Shown piece by piece: positions 1 to 9,474 of a DNA stretch of 64,000 bases (its first letter is position 1; the number at the start of each line of letters is the position of its first letter). This DNA comes from Sphaerisporangium siamense. GTDB lineage: Bacteria; Actinomycetota; Actinomycetes; Streptosporangiales; Streptosporangiaceae. The stretch is from the NCBI RefSeq assembly GCF_014205275.1, contig NZ_JACHND010000001.1, positions 4,960,001 through 5,024,000 on the forward strand. Reading direction: 5' to 3'. A program made the position numbers and the translations under genes. Below the pieces are notes generated by a model. That model worked only from the letters and a program-made list of their open reading frames with translations, was not told the DNA's origin and did no database searches.

Positions 1-1176
1 CGCGGCCCAGACGTTCTCCGGCGGCTCGGGCAGCCCCCGGTCGAAGATGAACACCGGGTGCAGGTTGCCGTCACCGGCGTGCGCGACCGTGCAGATCAGC
101 ACGTCGTGCCGGGCGGCGGCCCGCTCGATCTCGCTGATCATGTCAGGCAGCGCGGAGCGGGGCACGCAGACGTCCTCGACCAGGCACGCGCCGAGCCGCT
201 CCTTGGCGGTGTAGGCCAGGCGGCGGATGCCGATCAGCTCCTCGGTCTCCTCGGGCGTGGAGGACACCGCGACGAAGCCGGCGCCGTTCTCCTCGCACAG
301 GCGCGCCATCGCGCTCGCGTCGCCGGGCGCGTCCCCCTCGGCCTGCGCGATCAGCATCGCCTGGACGTCGTCTTCGAGGCCGATGTTCTTCCAGTCGTCG
401 ATGGCCTTGAGCGTGCCCCGGTCCATCAGCTCCAGCAGCGACGGGCGGCACCCGGCCGCGACGATGGCCGCGACGGCGTCCCCGGCGGCGCGCAGCGAGG
501 GGAACTCGGCGGCGATCGTGACCGGCGGCAGGGCGGGGGCGCGGCGCAGGCGCAGCGTGGCCGCGGTGATGACGCCGAGCGTGCCCTCCGAGCCGACGAA
601 CAGGCCGGTCAGGTCGTAGCCGGTCACGCCCTTGATCGTGCGGCGGCCGGTGTTCAGCACCCTGCCGTCGGCCAGCACGACCTCAAGGCCCAGCGTGGAG
701 TCGCGCGTGACGCCGTACTTCACGCAGCGCAGCCCGCCCGCGTTGGTGGCGAGGTTGCCGCCGATGGTGGAGATCTCGTACGACGAGGGGTCCGGGGCGT
801 ACATCAGGCCGTGCTCGCGCGCGGCGCGGTCCAGGTCGGCGGTCACCACGCCTGGCTCGGCGACGGCGATCTCGTCGGCGGGGGACAGCTCGCGGATGGC
901 GGTCATGCGGGCGAGCGAGAGCGTCACGCAGCCGTCCAGGGCGGTCGCGCCGCCCGCGAGGCCGGTGCCCGCTCCCCGGGGGACGACGGGCACGCGGTGC
1001 TCGGTGGCCCAGCGCAGGGTGGTCACGACGTCGTCGCGGGTCTGCGCCGCCACGACGCACAACGGCGTCCCCGGCCGGAGGAACGTCTGGTCGCGCGCGT
1101 AGGACTCGGTCACGTCGGGATCCGTCAGGACCCGTCCGGCGGGGAGGGCGTCGACCAGGGCAGGGAGAGCGTTCAC
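1..1176 (-). CDS. FAD-linked oxidase, GlcD/D-lactate dehydrogenase type (3' end cut by window edge)
   Basis: The visible 392 codons read as a PCMH-type FAD oxidase. Near the N-terminus is a VVPRGAGTGLAGGA segment typical of the FAD_binding_4 domain. Near the window edge is AHAGDGNLHPVFIFD, the C-terminal FAD-oxidase signature whose His lies by the active site in glycolate oxidase and D-lactate dehydrogenase. Such flavoenzymes oxidise 2-hydroxyacids to 2-ketoacids. The GTG at 1176 is chosen because the homologous region starts just after it; no good ribosome binding site is visible and the frame stays open upstream, so the start is uncertain. The C-terminus lies outside the window. The substrate (glycolate, lactate or other) cannot be told from sequence. 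Confidence 0.85.
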   Translation of the reverse strand, partial: MNALPALVDALPAGRVLTDPDVTESYARDQTFLRPGTPLCVVAAQTRDDVVTTLRWATEHRVPVVPRGAGTGLAGGATALDGCVTLSLARMTAIRELSPADEIAVAEPGVVTADLDRAAREHGLMYAPDPSSYEISTIGGNLATNAGGLRCVKYGVTRDSTLGLEVVLADGRVLNTGRRTIKGVTGYDLTGLFVGSEGTLGVITAATLRLRRAPALPPVTIAAEFPSLRAAGDAVAAIVAAGCRPSLLELMDRGTLKAIDDWKNIGLEDDVQAMLIAQAEGDAPGDASAMARLCEENGAGFVAVSSTPEETEELIGIRRLAYTAKERLGACLVEDVCVPRSALPDMISEIERAAARHDVLICTVAHAGDGNLHPVFIFDRGLPEPPENVWAA

Positions 1177-1504
1177 GTCTGCGACTGTACGTGCTGTCCC
1201 CGCGTGCCGCCGACCCGGGCACGGGGCGATTCGCCCGGACGTATGCGCCGGTCAGCGTGGGTCAGTGCCGCCCCGCAAGTGCCGAAAATTCGGGCTTTTC
1301 CGGGATCATGATGACGATTTCGCAACATCCTCGGATGGCTTTACTCTACCTTTACTTTTTCCTCTAACGTCCGCTTTGCCGATTCTTGGGGGTTCCCTGA
1401 CGGAGCGCTCCAAGTCTCCACGTTGGCGCGTCCATCCCGGCGCGTCTTGGACGTCGCCCGGTGAACCCGGGTGAAGCCCGGTAAGGGCGGAGGAGGAAAC
1501 CCTG
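1177..1504. other. Intergenic region with divergent promoters
   Basis: There is no convincing gene in these 328 bases between the divergent oxidase and M6 protease genes. The stretch 1280-1385 is clearly more AT-rich than its surroundings (runs such as TTTACTTTTTCC) and probably holds the promoter of the protease gene. A strong GGAGGAGG ribosome binding site lies at about 1489-1496. Confidence 0.5.
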
Positions 1505-4273
1505 TTGTCACGCAAAATCAGGCGGCTCATCGCTGTGCTGCCGGTCGTGGGACTGGCGGTTGCCGGGCTCTCGGTAACGGCGGCAGCGGCACCGGGGGAC
1601 ACCACGGTCGCGCGGTACCAGCCGAAGCCGAGCGATTACTACATCAATTACGCTCCGCCTCGCGTGCAGAGCGACATCGCGGCGAAGTCCAGCGAGAAGG
1701 TGCAGACCAACGCCCGGCTGCGCGGCGCCCCGAACGCGGAGCAGTTCGACCGTAAGTACTCCGAGGGCAACCCGGTCGCGGCGCGCGTGCTCGCCAAGCG
1801 CGAGCAGGAGGCCGTCCGCACGGGCAAGAACCCCTCCGAGTGGCTGTACAAGAAGGCGAAGACCACGACGAAGGCCAAGCTGCTCACGCTGCTGGTCGAG
1901 TTCAACGAGAACGCCAACGACGACTTCTCCGGGTTCAGCCACCCGAAGACGATCAACGACGCGAACGACTGTGTCACCGAGCCCGCGGGCACCAAGATCA
2001 GCGGGCCGCTGCACAACCAGATCCCCGACCCCGCCAAGGCCGCGGGGGGTGGCAAGGACAACAACGCGATGTGGGTGAAGGACTTCAACAACGCCCACTA
2101 CAACGACATGCTCTACTCCAGCAAGGGCATCACCAAGCGCGTCCGCACGGACCTGCGCGACCCTCGCGACGGCAAGCCGGGCATCGACATCGCCGGCTAC
2201 ACCATGAAGAACATGTACGAGGAGATGTCCAAGGGCGCCTACACCGTCACCGGTGAGGCCATCGGCTGGATCAAGGTCCCGCACTCCGAGGCGTGGTACG
2301 GCGCCGGCGCGTGCGGCGCGGCCGTCCAGGACACCTCCGGCCACCCCGACAACCCGCGGGGCGCCGCGCAGCTCGGCATCGACGCGGTGAACGAGCTGGT
2401 CAAGTCGAACCCCGGCTTCAACTGGGCCGACTACGACCAGGAGGACACCTCCGACGCCGACGGCGACGGCAACTTCAAGGAGCCGGACGGCGTCGTCGAC
2501 CACCTGGTGCTGGTCCACGCCGGTGAGGACAAGTCCGGCGGCGGCGGCGCGCAGGGCACCTTCGCGATCTGGGCCCACTCCAGCGCGATCCCCGGCGGCT
2601 ACACCATCCCGGGCACCAACGTCAAGATCTCCAACTACATCGTGCAGCCGGAGAACTCGGGCGTCGGCGTGTTCGCCCACGAGTACGGCCACGACCTCGG
2701 CCTGCCGGACCTCTACGACGCGACCGGCGCCGGCGACAGCGACGTGGAGTTCTGGGACCTCATGTCCTCCGGATCCCACGCCGGCCCCATCTTCCAGTCC
2801 ATGCCGACCCACATGGGCCTGTGGGACAAGTGGGTGCTCGGCTGGGCCAACCCGAAGGTGCTCAAGCCGGGTGACGGCAGCAAGCTCGTCACCGTGGGCC
2901 AGACCTCGCGCACGCCCAAGCTCACCGAGGACGGCGTCCGCATCAGCCTGCCCGACAAGGACGTCACGCTCACCACGCCGCACAGCGGCGCCAAGGTCTG
3001 GTGGTCGGGCAACGACCAGGACTGGGCCGACGTCAAGCTGACCCGTGACATCGCCGTGCCCGCCGGGAACGACACCAAGTTCTGGTTCTGGAACGACTAC
3101 ACGATCGAGGCCGACTGGGACTACGGCTTCGTCGAGGTCTCGGCCGACGGCGGCACCACCTGGTCCGAGCAGAAGATCTACGGCGCGGGCGGCGAGCTCG
3201 TCTCCACCGACGACGGCTACGCCGACCCGAACAAGCGCATGAAGGACTACGGCAACAAGAAGTACGGCCTCACCGGCGACTCCGGCGGCTGGCAGCACTA
3301 CTACGTCGACCTGGCCCCGTTCGCCGGCAAGAACGTCAAGCTCCGCCTGCGGTACGCCACCGACGCCGCCGCCGAGGAGCGCGGCTGGTTCGCCGACGAC
3401 TTCTCGGTCGTCAGCGGCGGCTCCACCGTCTTCAGCGACGACGTCGAGTCCGGCGCCAACGGCTGGACCGCCGTCAAGGGCACCTTCACCGACACCTCCG
3501 GCGCGGGCTGGACGCAGCACAGCGGCTCGCTGAAGAGCGCCCAGTACTACCTGGCCGAGTGGCGCAACCTGGACGGCTTCGACAACGGCCTCAAGTACAC
3601 CTACGACACCACCTGGAACCGCCAGGGCGCCTGGAAGGTCGAGAAGGTCCCCTACAACGCTCCCGGCCTGCTGGTCTGGCTGCGTGACGAGGCGATCCCG
3701 CTCAACAACCCGGCCTCCAACATCTGGACGCTCCCGTCGCCCGGGTCCAAGGGCCAGCTGCTCCTGGTGGACTCCCACTTCGACCCGCTGCGCCGCTCCG
3801 GCGAGGCGGCCACGGTGGACACCAGCGTGCTGAAGAACATCCCGTCCCGCCCGCAGTCCTCCAACGCGGCCTTCGGCTTCAAGAAGACGTACGCCTTCAA
3901 GGAGTGCATCGAGGGCGCGGCGTTCACCGAGTACTGCACCCAGTTCAAGCCGCAGAACCCGGTGACCTCCTTCACCGACGCCAAGGGCTGGTACCCCGGC
4001 CTGGAGAACCGTGAGGACGGGCTGTACTACCGATTCCGCGACGGCTCCGTGGTCGTCCCCTCCAAGGGCAACCAGCAGTACTCCCTCCGCGTGGTCAACC
4101 CCGACGGCACGCCGGCGACCGACCTGTACGGAGAGAGCGTCAACGGCTTCACCCTCGGCTCCGGCAACCCCGGCGACGAGGGCAAGCAGGCCGGCGTGAA
4201 GATCCAGCTCATCGCGCCTCTGCCGGGCAACCTCGGCGTGATCGCGCAGTTCACCGCACCGCCTGCCAAGTGA
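1505..4273 (+). CDS. Secreted M6 family metalloprotease (immune inhibitor A type)
   Basis: This 922-residue protein starts at a TTG placed about nine bases after a GGAGGAGG ribosome binding site. Residues 1-30 form a signal peptide (basic MSRKIRR, hydrophobic core, AAAAP cleavage region). The zinc motif HEYGH is at residues 392-396, followed by DLGLPDLYD and a WDLMSSGSH stretch, the arrangement of peptidase family M6 (Bacillus immune inhibitor A), in which the two His bind zinc and the Glu is the catalytic base. Acidic DxDGDG-like calcium motifs precede it. The C-terminal half contains a jelly-roll type region (GWFADDFSVVSGGS) found in this family. It is about 130 residues longer than the Bacillus enzymes. 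It likely degrades extracellular proteins. A strong hairpin terminator follows, so the gene is monocistronic. Confidence 0.93.
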   Translation: MSRKIRRLIAVLPVVGLAVAGLSVTAAAAPGDTTVARYQPKPSDYYINYAPPRVQSDIAAKSSEKVQTNARLRGAPNAEQFDRKYSEGNPVAARVLAKREQEAVRTGKNPSEWLYKKAKTTTKAKLLTLLVEFNENANDDFSGFSHPKTINDANDCVTEPAGTKISGPLHNQIPDPAKAAGGGKDNNAMWVKDFNNAHYNDMLYSSKGITKRVRTDLRDPRDGKPGIDIAGYTMKNMYEEMSKGAYTVTGEAIGWIKVPHSEAWYGAGACGAAVQDTSGHPDNPRGAAQLGIDAVNELVKSNPGFNWADYDQEDTSDADGDGNFKEPDGVVDHLVLVHAGEDKSGGGGAQGTFAIWAHSSAIPGGYTIPGTNVKISNYIVQPENSGVGVFAHEYGHDLGLPDLYDATGAGDSDVEFWDLMSSGSHAGPIFQSMPTHMGLWDKWVLGWANPKVLKPGDGSKLVTVGQTSRTPKLTEDGVRISLPDKDVTLTTPHSGAKVWWSGNDQDWADVKLTRDIAVPAGNDTKFWFWNDYTIEADWDYGFVEVSADGGTTWSEQKIYGAGGELVSTDDGYADPNKRMKDYGNKKYGLTGDSGGWQHYYVDLAPFAGKNVKLRLRYATDAAAEERGWFADDFSVVSGGSTVFSDDVESGANGWTAVKGTFTDTSGAGWTQHSGSLKSAQYYLAEWRNLDGFDNGLKYTYDTTWNRQGAWKVEKVPYNAPGLLVWLRDEAIPLNNPASNIWTLPSPGSKGQLLLVDSHFDPLRRSGEAATVDTSVLKNIPSRPQSSNAAFGFKKTYAFKECIEGAAFTEYCTQFKPQNPVTSFTDAKGWYPGLENREDGLYYRFRDGSVVVPSKGNQQYSLRVVNPDGTPATDLYGESVNGFTLGSGNPGDEGKQAGVKIQLIAPLPGNLGVIAQFTAPPAK

Positions 4274-4313
4274 TCGTGAGCCCGGCCCGCCCGTGATGGC
4301 GCGGCCGGGACAC

Positions 4314-4347
4314 GCCCCGCCGGAGCCCACGCGGGCTCCGGCGGGGC
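4314..4347 (+). terminator. Hairpin terminator after the M6 protease gene
   Basis: A perfect 15-bp stem (GCCCCGCCGGAGCCC paired with its complement at 4333-4347) closes on a four-base ACGC loop 40 bases after the stop codon. There is no U-run, as is common in high-GC actinomycetes. Confidence 0.8.
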
Positions 4348-4461
4348 ACGGCGGGACTCCGGGACGGGTACGGCATGGCCGTGCCCGTCCCGTACGCTGT
4401 GCACGACCGTTGCGGCGAGCGCACGGCATGTCCCCCGCGACTTTCGAAGGACGGCAGATCG

Positions 4462-5400
4462 GTGAGCGAGCTGCGGAGCAAGGCGGAGCACACGGCGGCG
4501 ATCCGCGCGCTGCGCCGCGTCGTCCTCGTGGTGAACACCCGGTCCCGCAAGGGGCGCCACAGCTACTTCGAGGCGCTGCGGCTGCTCCAGGCCGACGGGT
4601 TCCGGCCGCTGCGGTCCTACGCCGTCATGGACCCCACCAGGCTCCCGCAGACCATCACCGAGGCGCTGGACCTCCAGCCGGACCTTCTGGTGGTCGGCGG
4701 CGGCGACGGGAGCCTCAGCGAGGCCGTCAAGCACGTCGCCCACCGCGACGTCGCGCTCGGCGTGCTCCCGCTCGGCACCACCAACAACTTCGCGCGCAGC
4801 CTGGGCCTCCCGCTCGACCTGGCCCTGGCCGTCAAGGTGTTCAGCCGCGGCAAGGTCGCCGACATCGACCTCGGCATGGCCGGTGACCGCCCCTTCGCCA
4901 ACCTGGCGAGCTTCGGGGTGTCGGTCGAGGTCGCGGGCCGGGTCAAGCCCTGGCTCAAGCGGGCCCTCGGCCGCGCGGCCTACCCCCTCACCGCCCTGGC
5001 CCTCCTGCCCGGGCACAAGCCGTTCCGCGCCTTCATCACCGTGGACGGCCGCCGCCACGAGCTGCTGACCCACCAGCTCAACATCGCCAACGGGCGCTAC
5101 CACGGCGGCTGGCAGATCGCCAAGGACATCAGCATCGACAACCGCCGCCTCGTCGCCTACCAGCTCGGCTCCGGCAAGCGGCTGCGCCTGATCGCCGAGA
5201 CCATGGTGCGGGCGACCAGCGGCCGGTGGCGCAGCCTCGCGGGCGGCCCGTTCGTGACCGGCGGCGAGATGCTGCTGGAGACCGACCCGCCGATCGCCGC
5301 CGACGTCGACGGCGAGGTCCGCCTCCGCACCCCCATGACCATCCGCACCATCCCCAACGGCCTCCGCGTCATGGTCCCCCCACGCTTCGTCGACACCTGA
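4462..5400 (+). CDS. Diacylglycerol kinase catalytic-domain lipid kinase (YegS/DgkB-like)
   Basis: This 312-residue cytoplasmic protein begins with VVLVVNTRSRKG (residues 21-32), the first strand of the DAGK fold. It carries the nucleotide-binding GGGDG motif at residues 79-83 and the PLGTTNNFARSLGLP motif shortly after. These are the catalytic-domain marks of PF00781 kinases, which phosphorylate diacylglycerol or related lipids with ATP. The C-terminal beta domain includes the usual DVDGE segment. The GTG at 4462 is chosen because it follows GAAGGACGG; an in-frame ATG at 4375 would add 29 residues with no homology. It lies between two secreted protease genes but is separated from the first by a terminator, so no functional link is implied. 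The lipid substrate is unknown. Confidence 0.88.
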   Translation: MSELRSKAEHTAAIRALRRVVLVVNTRSRKGRHSYFEALRLLQADGFRPLRSYAVMDPTRLPQTITEALDLQPDLLVVGGGDGSLSEAVKHVAHRDVALGVLPLGTTNNFARSLGLPLDLALAVKVFSRGKVADIDLGMAGDRPFANLASFGVSVEVAGRVKPWLKRALGRAAYPLTALALLPGHKPFRAFITVDGRRHELLTHQLNIANGRYHGGWQIAKDISIDNRRLVAYQLGSGKRLRLIAETMVRATSGRWRSLAGGPFVTGGEMLLETDPPIAADVDGEVRLRTPMTIRTIPNGLRVMVPPRFVDT

Positions 5401-5811
5401 TCCACACCCACCCGGGCCCCGGTCTCACGCTCGCGTTCCGTCGGTCTCGTCCACGGCCACGTTGTCGTGGGTACCTGTCACGTGCCTCGCGGAGCTCTGA
5501 TCGGTGGATGGCCGCCTTTCCCGACCCCGTGTCCGGACCTGGGACGGAGTGTGCGCCGGCCTGGCGTGGGGGATTTTTCGTGATCTTGCGGGACGTGTAG
5601 GCGTTCGGGGCTATCGCCCAGACTTATGTCTTCTTTTATGACCATCCGGTGAACGGCGCCCGCACACTCGGGCTGCGCGTCGCCGCACGGATGAGCGACG
5701 CGGGGCCGTCAAGGCCGGACGCCCCGCCCGGATGAGCTCCCCGGGGCGATCCCTTCCGGCCCACGTGCCCGACCTCACGCCCGTTCCTCGAACACCCCCC
5801 GGAGGTTGTAC
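5401..5811. other. Intergenic region before the collagenase gene
   Basis: No gene is supported in these 411 bases. The segment near 5565-5645 is the least GC-rich and could hold the collagenase promoter. A possible hairpin with GCGGGGC and GCCCCGC arms lies around 5699-5735. The ribosome binding site GGAGG is at 5801-5805. Confidence 0.4.
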
Positions 5812-8397
5812 GTGAGAATCCCGAGTTTCCGCCGCCGGGCGGGCGGTCGCCTGCCCGCGACGGCCGCCGCCTGTCTGAGCCTGGGGCTCGCGCTCCAGGT
5901 GCTGGCGGCCACACCGGCGGGCGCCGCGGAACCCCCGCCGTCCCCCGCCGACTCCACCGCCGCCCTCACCGCCACCCAGCCCCCGCCGGTCTCGCCGGGC
6001 TTCGTCAACGACGGGGCCGACCACGTCCGGCGGGCCCCGAAGCCCGCCAAGGACCGCGCGCCGCTACCCGCCGCCAAGGACGCGCTGCGCGAGGACTACG
6101 ACCGCGCCCCGATCTCCGCCGCACACCCGCGGCCCTCGATGAAGCGCCCCGCCCTGGCCGGCACGGCGGCGGCGTGCGCGCCCGGCGACTTCGCGGGCGG
6201 CACGGCGGCCGCACTGGTGGAGCGGATCAAGGCCGCCACCACCGACTGCGTCACTTCGCTGTTCTCGCTGAGCGGCGGCGCCGCCCGCGGCGCGTTCGCC
6301 GAGCCCCGGATGGCCGCCGTCGCCGCCGCGCTACGCGGCGACGCCACGGGCTACACCGGGGACGACGGCGCCGGCACCGTCCGGCTCCTGCGCTACCTGC
6401 AGGCCGGATACGCCGCGCGGCGCGCCCACCCCTCCGACGTCGGCGCCTACGGGTCCACACTGCGCACCGCGACCCGCGCCGCGCTCGACGCCTTCTTCGC
6501 CAACCCGCGCTCCGCCACGGTCGGCGACGCCAACGGCGAGGTGCTCTCCGAGGCGGTCACGCTGATCGACGCCGCCCGCGAGAACGCCCGTTACCTGCGC
6601 GTCCTGCAGCGCCTGCTCGACGGCTACGACGCCTCCTACGACGCGCACTGGTGGATGGTCAACGCCGTCAACAGCGTCTACAACGTGCTGTTCGGCGGGC
6701 ACTCCGCTCCCGGCTTCGCCGCCGCGGTCCAGGCCGACCCCTCCGTCCTCGGCACGCTGCGGGCCTTCGCGGTGCGGCACATCGGCCTGCTCGGCACCGA
6801 CCGCGGCTTCCTGACCGCCAACGCCGGCCGCGAGCTCGCCCGGTTCCTCCAATACCCCGCGCTGCGGGATGCCGTCCGCCCGATGGCCAAGGACCTGCTC
6901 GGCCGCACCCGCCTCACCGGGCCGACCGCGCCCCTGTCGGTCGGCGTGGCGGAGATGGCGTCCTCGCTGGACGCGTCGTCCTGCGGCTATTACGGCGTCT
7001 GCGACCTGCAGCGGCGACTCGCCGTCGACGTCCTCACGGTGACCTACACCTGCAGCTCGACGCTGAGGATCCGCGCGCAGCAGATGACCTCCGCGCAGCT
7101 CACCGCCACCTGCTCCAGCCTGGCCAACCAGGACGCCTACTTCCACTCCATCGCCAAGGACGGCAACCGCCCGGTCGCCTACGACTACAACACCGCGCTG
7201 GAGGTCTGCGTCTTCGACTCCAGCACCGACTACCAGACCTACGCCGGGGCGATGTTCGGCATCGACACCAACAACGGCGGCATGTACCTGGAGGGCGACC
7301 CGTCGGCGTCCGGCAACCAGGCGCGCTTCATCGCCTACGAGGCCGAGTGGGTGCGCCCCACCTTCGAGATCTGGAACCTCAACCACGAGTACACCCACTA
7401 CCTCGACGGCCGGTTCGACATGTACGGCGACTTCACCGCCGGGGTGAGCACGCCGACCATCTGGTGGATCGAGGGCTTCGCCGAGTACATCTCCTACCAC
7501 TACCGGGGCGTCCGCTACGACGCCGCCATGACCGAGGCCGGCTACCGGACGTACGCGCTCAGCACGCTGTTCGGCACCACCTACTCGCACGACACCACGC
7601 GCGTCTACCGCTGGGGCTACCTCGCCGTCCGGTACATGATCGAGCAACGTCCCGCCGACGTCGCCACCGTCCTCGGCCACTACCGGGCCGGAAGCTGGAG
7701 CACGGCCAGGTCGTTCCTGACCGGCAGCATCGGCACCCGCTACGACAGCGCCTGGTGGACCTGGCTGGCCGCGTGCGCCGCGGGCACCTGCCCGGGCAGC
7801 GGCGGCGGCGACCAGGCGCCGACGGCCGGCTTCACCTACGCCTCCAGCGGGCTGACGGCGAACTTCACCGACACCTCCACCGACGACGGCACGATCGCCG
7901 CGCGCCAGTGGGACTTCGGCGACGCCACCACCTCCACCGCGGCCAACCCGTCCCACACCTACGCCGCCGCCGGCACCTACACGGTGAAGCTGACCGTCAC
8001 CGACAACAGCGGCAAGACCGGCGGCGTCAGCAAGCAGGTCACGGTGAGCACCGGCGGAACGTCCCTGCCGGAGTGCACCGCGGCCAGGACCGACGAACTG
8101 GGACGCAACTGTCAGCGGAGTGACCTGTCGGCGACCACCGGGAACTACAAGTACTTCTACCTGTACGTCCCCGCAGGGGTGTCCCGCCTGACCATCACCT
8201 CCTCCGGCGGCACCGGCAACGCGGACCTGTACTACAGCCCCAGCTCCTGGGCCACCACGTCCACCTACAGCCGGCGCTCGGCGAACGCCGGCAACGGCGA
8301 GAGCCTGGTCGTCACCAACCCCGTGTCCGGCTACCACTACATCAGCCTGTACGCCACGCAGGGCTTCGGCGGCGCGGCCGTCCAGGTCCAGTACTGA
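5812..8397 (+). CDS. Secreted M9 family collagenase with PKD and C-terminal PPC-like domains
   Basis: This 861-residue protein starts at a GTG six bases after GGAGG; a TTG two codons upstream overlaps the ribosome binding site region and is less likely. It has a signal peptide of about 40 residues ending GAAE. After a helical activator-like region comes the peptidase unit with the zinc motif HEYTH at residues 525-529 and a downstream WWIEGFAEY segment (Glu 554-558) supplying the third ligand, the M9 gluzincin pattern of clostridial ColG and ColH. A PKD domain (about residues 667-745, with the WDFGDA motif) and a pre-peptidase C-terminal-like domain (about 752-861) follow, as in collagenases that bind and cleave collagen fibres. 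A bidirectional terminator follows. True collagen activity is inferred; gelatin or other substrates are possible. Confidence 0.92.
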   Translation: MRIPSFRRRAGGRLPATAAACLSLGLALQVLAATPAGAAEPPPSPADSTAALTATQPPPVSPGFVNDGADHVRRAPKPAKDRAPLPAAKDALREDYDRAPISAAHPRPSMKRPALAGTAAACAPGDFAGGTAAALVERIKAATTDCVTSLFSLSGGAARGAFAEPRMAAVAAALRGDATGYTGDDGAGTVRLLRYLQAGYAARRAHPSDVGAYGSTLRTATRAALDAFFANPRSATVGDANGEVLSEAVTLIDAARENARYLRVLQRLLDGYDASYDAHWWMVNAVNSVYNVLFGGHSAPGFAAAVQADPSVLGTLRAFAVRHIGLLGTDRGFLTANAGRELARFLQYPALRDAVRPMAKDLLGRTRLTGPTAPLSVGVAEMASSLDASSCGYYGVCDLQRRLAVDVLTVTYTCSSTLRIRAQQMTSAQLTATCSSLANQDAYFHSIAKDGNRPVAYDYNTALEVCVFDSSTDYQTYAGAMFGIDTNNGGMYLEGDPSASGNQARFIAYEAEWVRPTFEIWNLNHEYTHYLDGRFDMYGDFTAGVSTPTIWWIEGFAEYISYHYRGVRYDAAMTEAGYRTYALSTLFGTTYSHDTTRVYRWGYLAVRYMIEQRPADVATVLGHYRAGSWSTARSFLTGSIGTRYDSAWWTWLAACAAGTCPGSGGGDQAPTAGFTYASSGLTANFTDTSTDDGTIAARQWDFGDATTSTAANPSHTYAAAGTYTVKLTVTDNSGKTGGVSKQVTVSTGGTSLPECTAARTDELGRNCQRSDLSATTGNYKYFYLYVPAGVSRLTITSSGGTGNADLYYSPSSWATTSTYSRRSANAGNGESLVVTNPVSGYHYISLYATQGFGGAAVQVQY

Positions 8398-8447
8398 GAG
8401 GAGACCGTGGGGGAAGACCGACGCCCTTGACCGAGGGTGATCGGAAA

Positions 8448-8478
8448 GCCGGGGCCGGACCACGAGTCCGGCCCCGGC
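8448..8478. terminator. Bidirectional hairpin terminator between convergent genes
   Basis: A perfect 13-bp stem (GCCGGGGCCGGAC and its complement) with a five-base CACGA loop. It is flanked by AAA on the left and TTG on the right, so it can serve both the collagenase gene and the minus-strand ABC operon that ends at 8506. Confidence 0.8.
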
Positions 8479-8505
8479 CTTGTGCCCGGTCCAGTGCAGG
8501 GCCGG

Positions 8506-9474
8506 TCAGACCTCCGGGTAGTGGCAGGCGACCTGACGGCCCCGGACCGGCGTCAGCACCGGGGCCTCGGCACGGCACCGGTCCCGCGCCTTGTGGCACC
8601 GGGGCGAGAAGGCGCACCCCGGGGGCGGCGCCGCCGGGCTGGGCGGGTCGCCGCGCAGCACGATGCGCTCCCTCGTGGCCTCGGTGTCGGGGTCCGGCAC
8701 GGGGATCGCCGACAGCAGCGCCTTGGTGTAGGGATGGGCGGGGTCGCGGTAGATCGGCCCGCGGTCGCCGATCTCCACGATCCGGCCGAGGTACATGACC
8801 GCGATCCGCGCGCAGACGTGCCGCACCACCGCCAGGTCGTGGGCGATGAACAGGTAGGCGAGGCCGAGCTCCCGCTGGAGGTCCTTCAGCAGATTGACGA
8901 TCTGGGCCTGGATGGACACGTCCAGCGCCGAGACGGGCTCGTCGCAGACGATCAGCTTGGGCTTGGAGGCGAGCGCGCGGGCGATGCCGATGCGCTGCGC
9001 CTGCCCGCCGGAGAACTCGTGCGGGTAGCGGTCCACGTGCTCGGGGGACAGGCCGACCAGCTCCAGCATGTCGAGCACCCCCGCGCGGTCCAGCAGCCGG
9101 AGGGGGCCGGAGACGATCTGCCGGACGGTCTGGCGGGGGTTCAGCGACGCGAACGGATCCTGGAAGATCATCTGGATGTCGCGGCGCAGCGGCAGCATCT
9201 CGCGCGGCCCGAGGTGGGTGACGTCCCGGCCGGCGAAGGTGACGGTCCCGCCGGTCGGCTCCAGCAGGCGCACGATCATGCGCCCGGTGGTGGACTTGCC
9301 GCACCCCGACTCGCCGACCATGCCCAGCGTCTCGCCGTGCCCGAGACCGAAGCCGACGCCGTCCACGGCCCTGACGCGCGTCCCGCGCCGTCCGGGGAAG
9401 GTCATCCGCAGGTCACGGACGGTGAGAAGCGCGTCGTCGGCGACCTGTTCACCGCGTTCTTTGGTGGTTCTCAC
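8506..9474 (-). CDS. Peptide/nickel ABC transporter ATP-binding protein (DppF/OppF-like)
   Basis: This 322-residue ATPase has a Walker A (GESGCGKSTT), Q-loop (FQDPFASLNP), ABC signature (FSGGQAQRIGIARAL) and Walker B (LIVCDEPVSALDVS). It ends with the oligopeptide/dipeptide transporter C-terminal region with clustered cysteines (CAFSPRC and later Cys), which is typical of the DppF/OppF subfamily. The GTG start overlaps the stop of the preceding ATPase gene by four bases (GTGA), so it is translationally coupled and is the last gene of the five-gene importer operon. It powers uptake by the two permeases together with the DppD-like ATPase. Confidence 0.92.
   Translation of the reverse strand: MRTTKERGEQVADDALLTVRDLRMTFPGRRGTRVRAVDGVGFGLGHGETLGMVGESGCGKSTTGRMIVRLLEPTGGTVTFAGRDVTHLGPREMLPLRRDIQMIFQDPFASLNPRQTVRQIVSGPLRLLDRAGVLDMLELVGLSPEHVDRYPHEFSGGQAQRIGIARALASKPKLIVCDEPVSALDVSIQAQIVNLLKDLQRELGLAYLFIAHDLAVVRHVCARIAVMYLGRIVEIGDRGPIYRDPAHPYTKALLSAIPVPDPDTEATRERIVLRGDPPSPAAPPPGCAFSPRCHKARDRCRAEAPVLTPVRGRQVACHYPEV

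Noticed and set aside
1508..4429. Long minus-strand open frame (973 codons) opposite the M6 protease gene
   Set aside because: It mirrors the protease codons, has no domain character, and is a typical antisense open frame of high-GC DNA; the plus strand has signal peptide and zinc motif.
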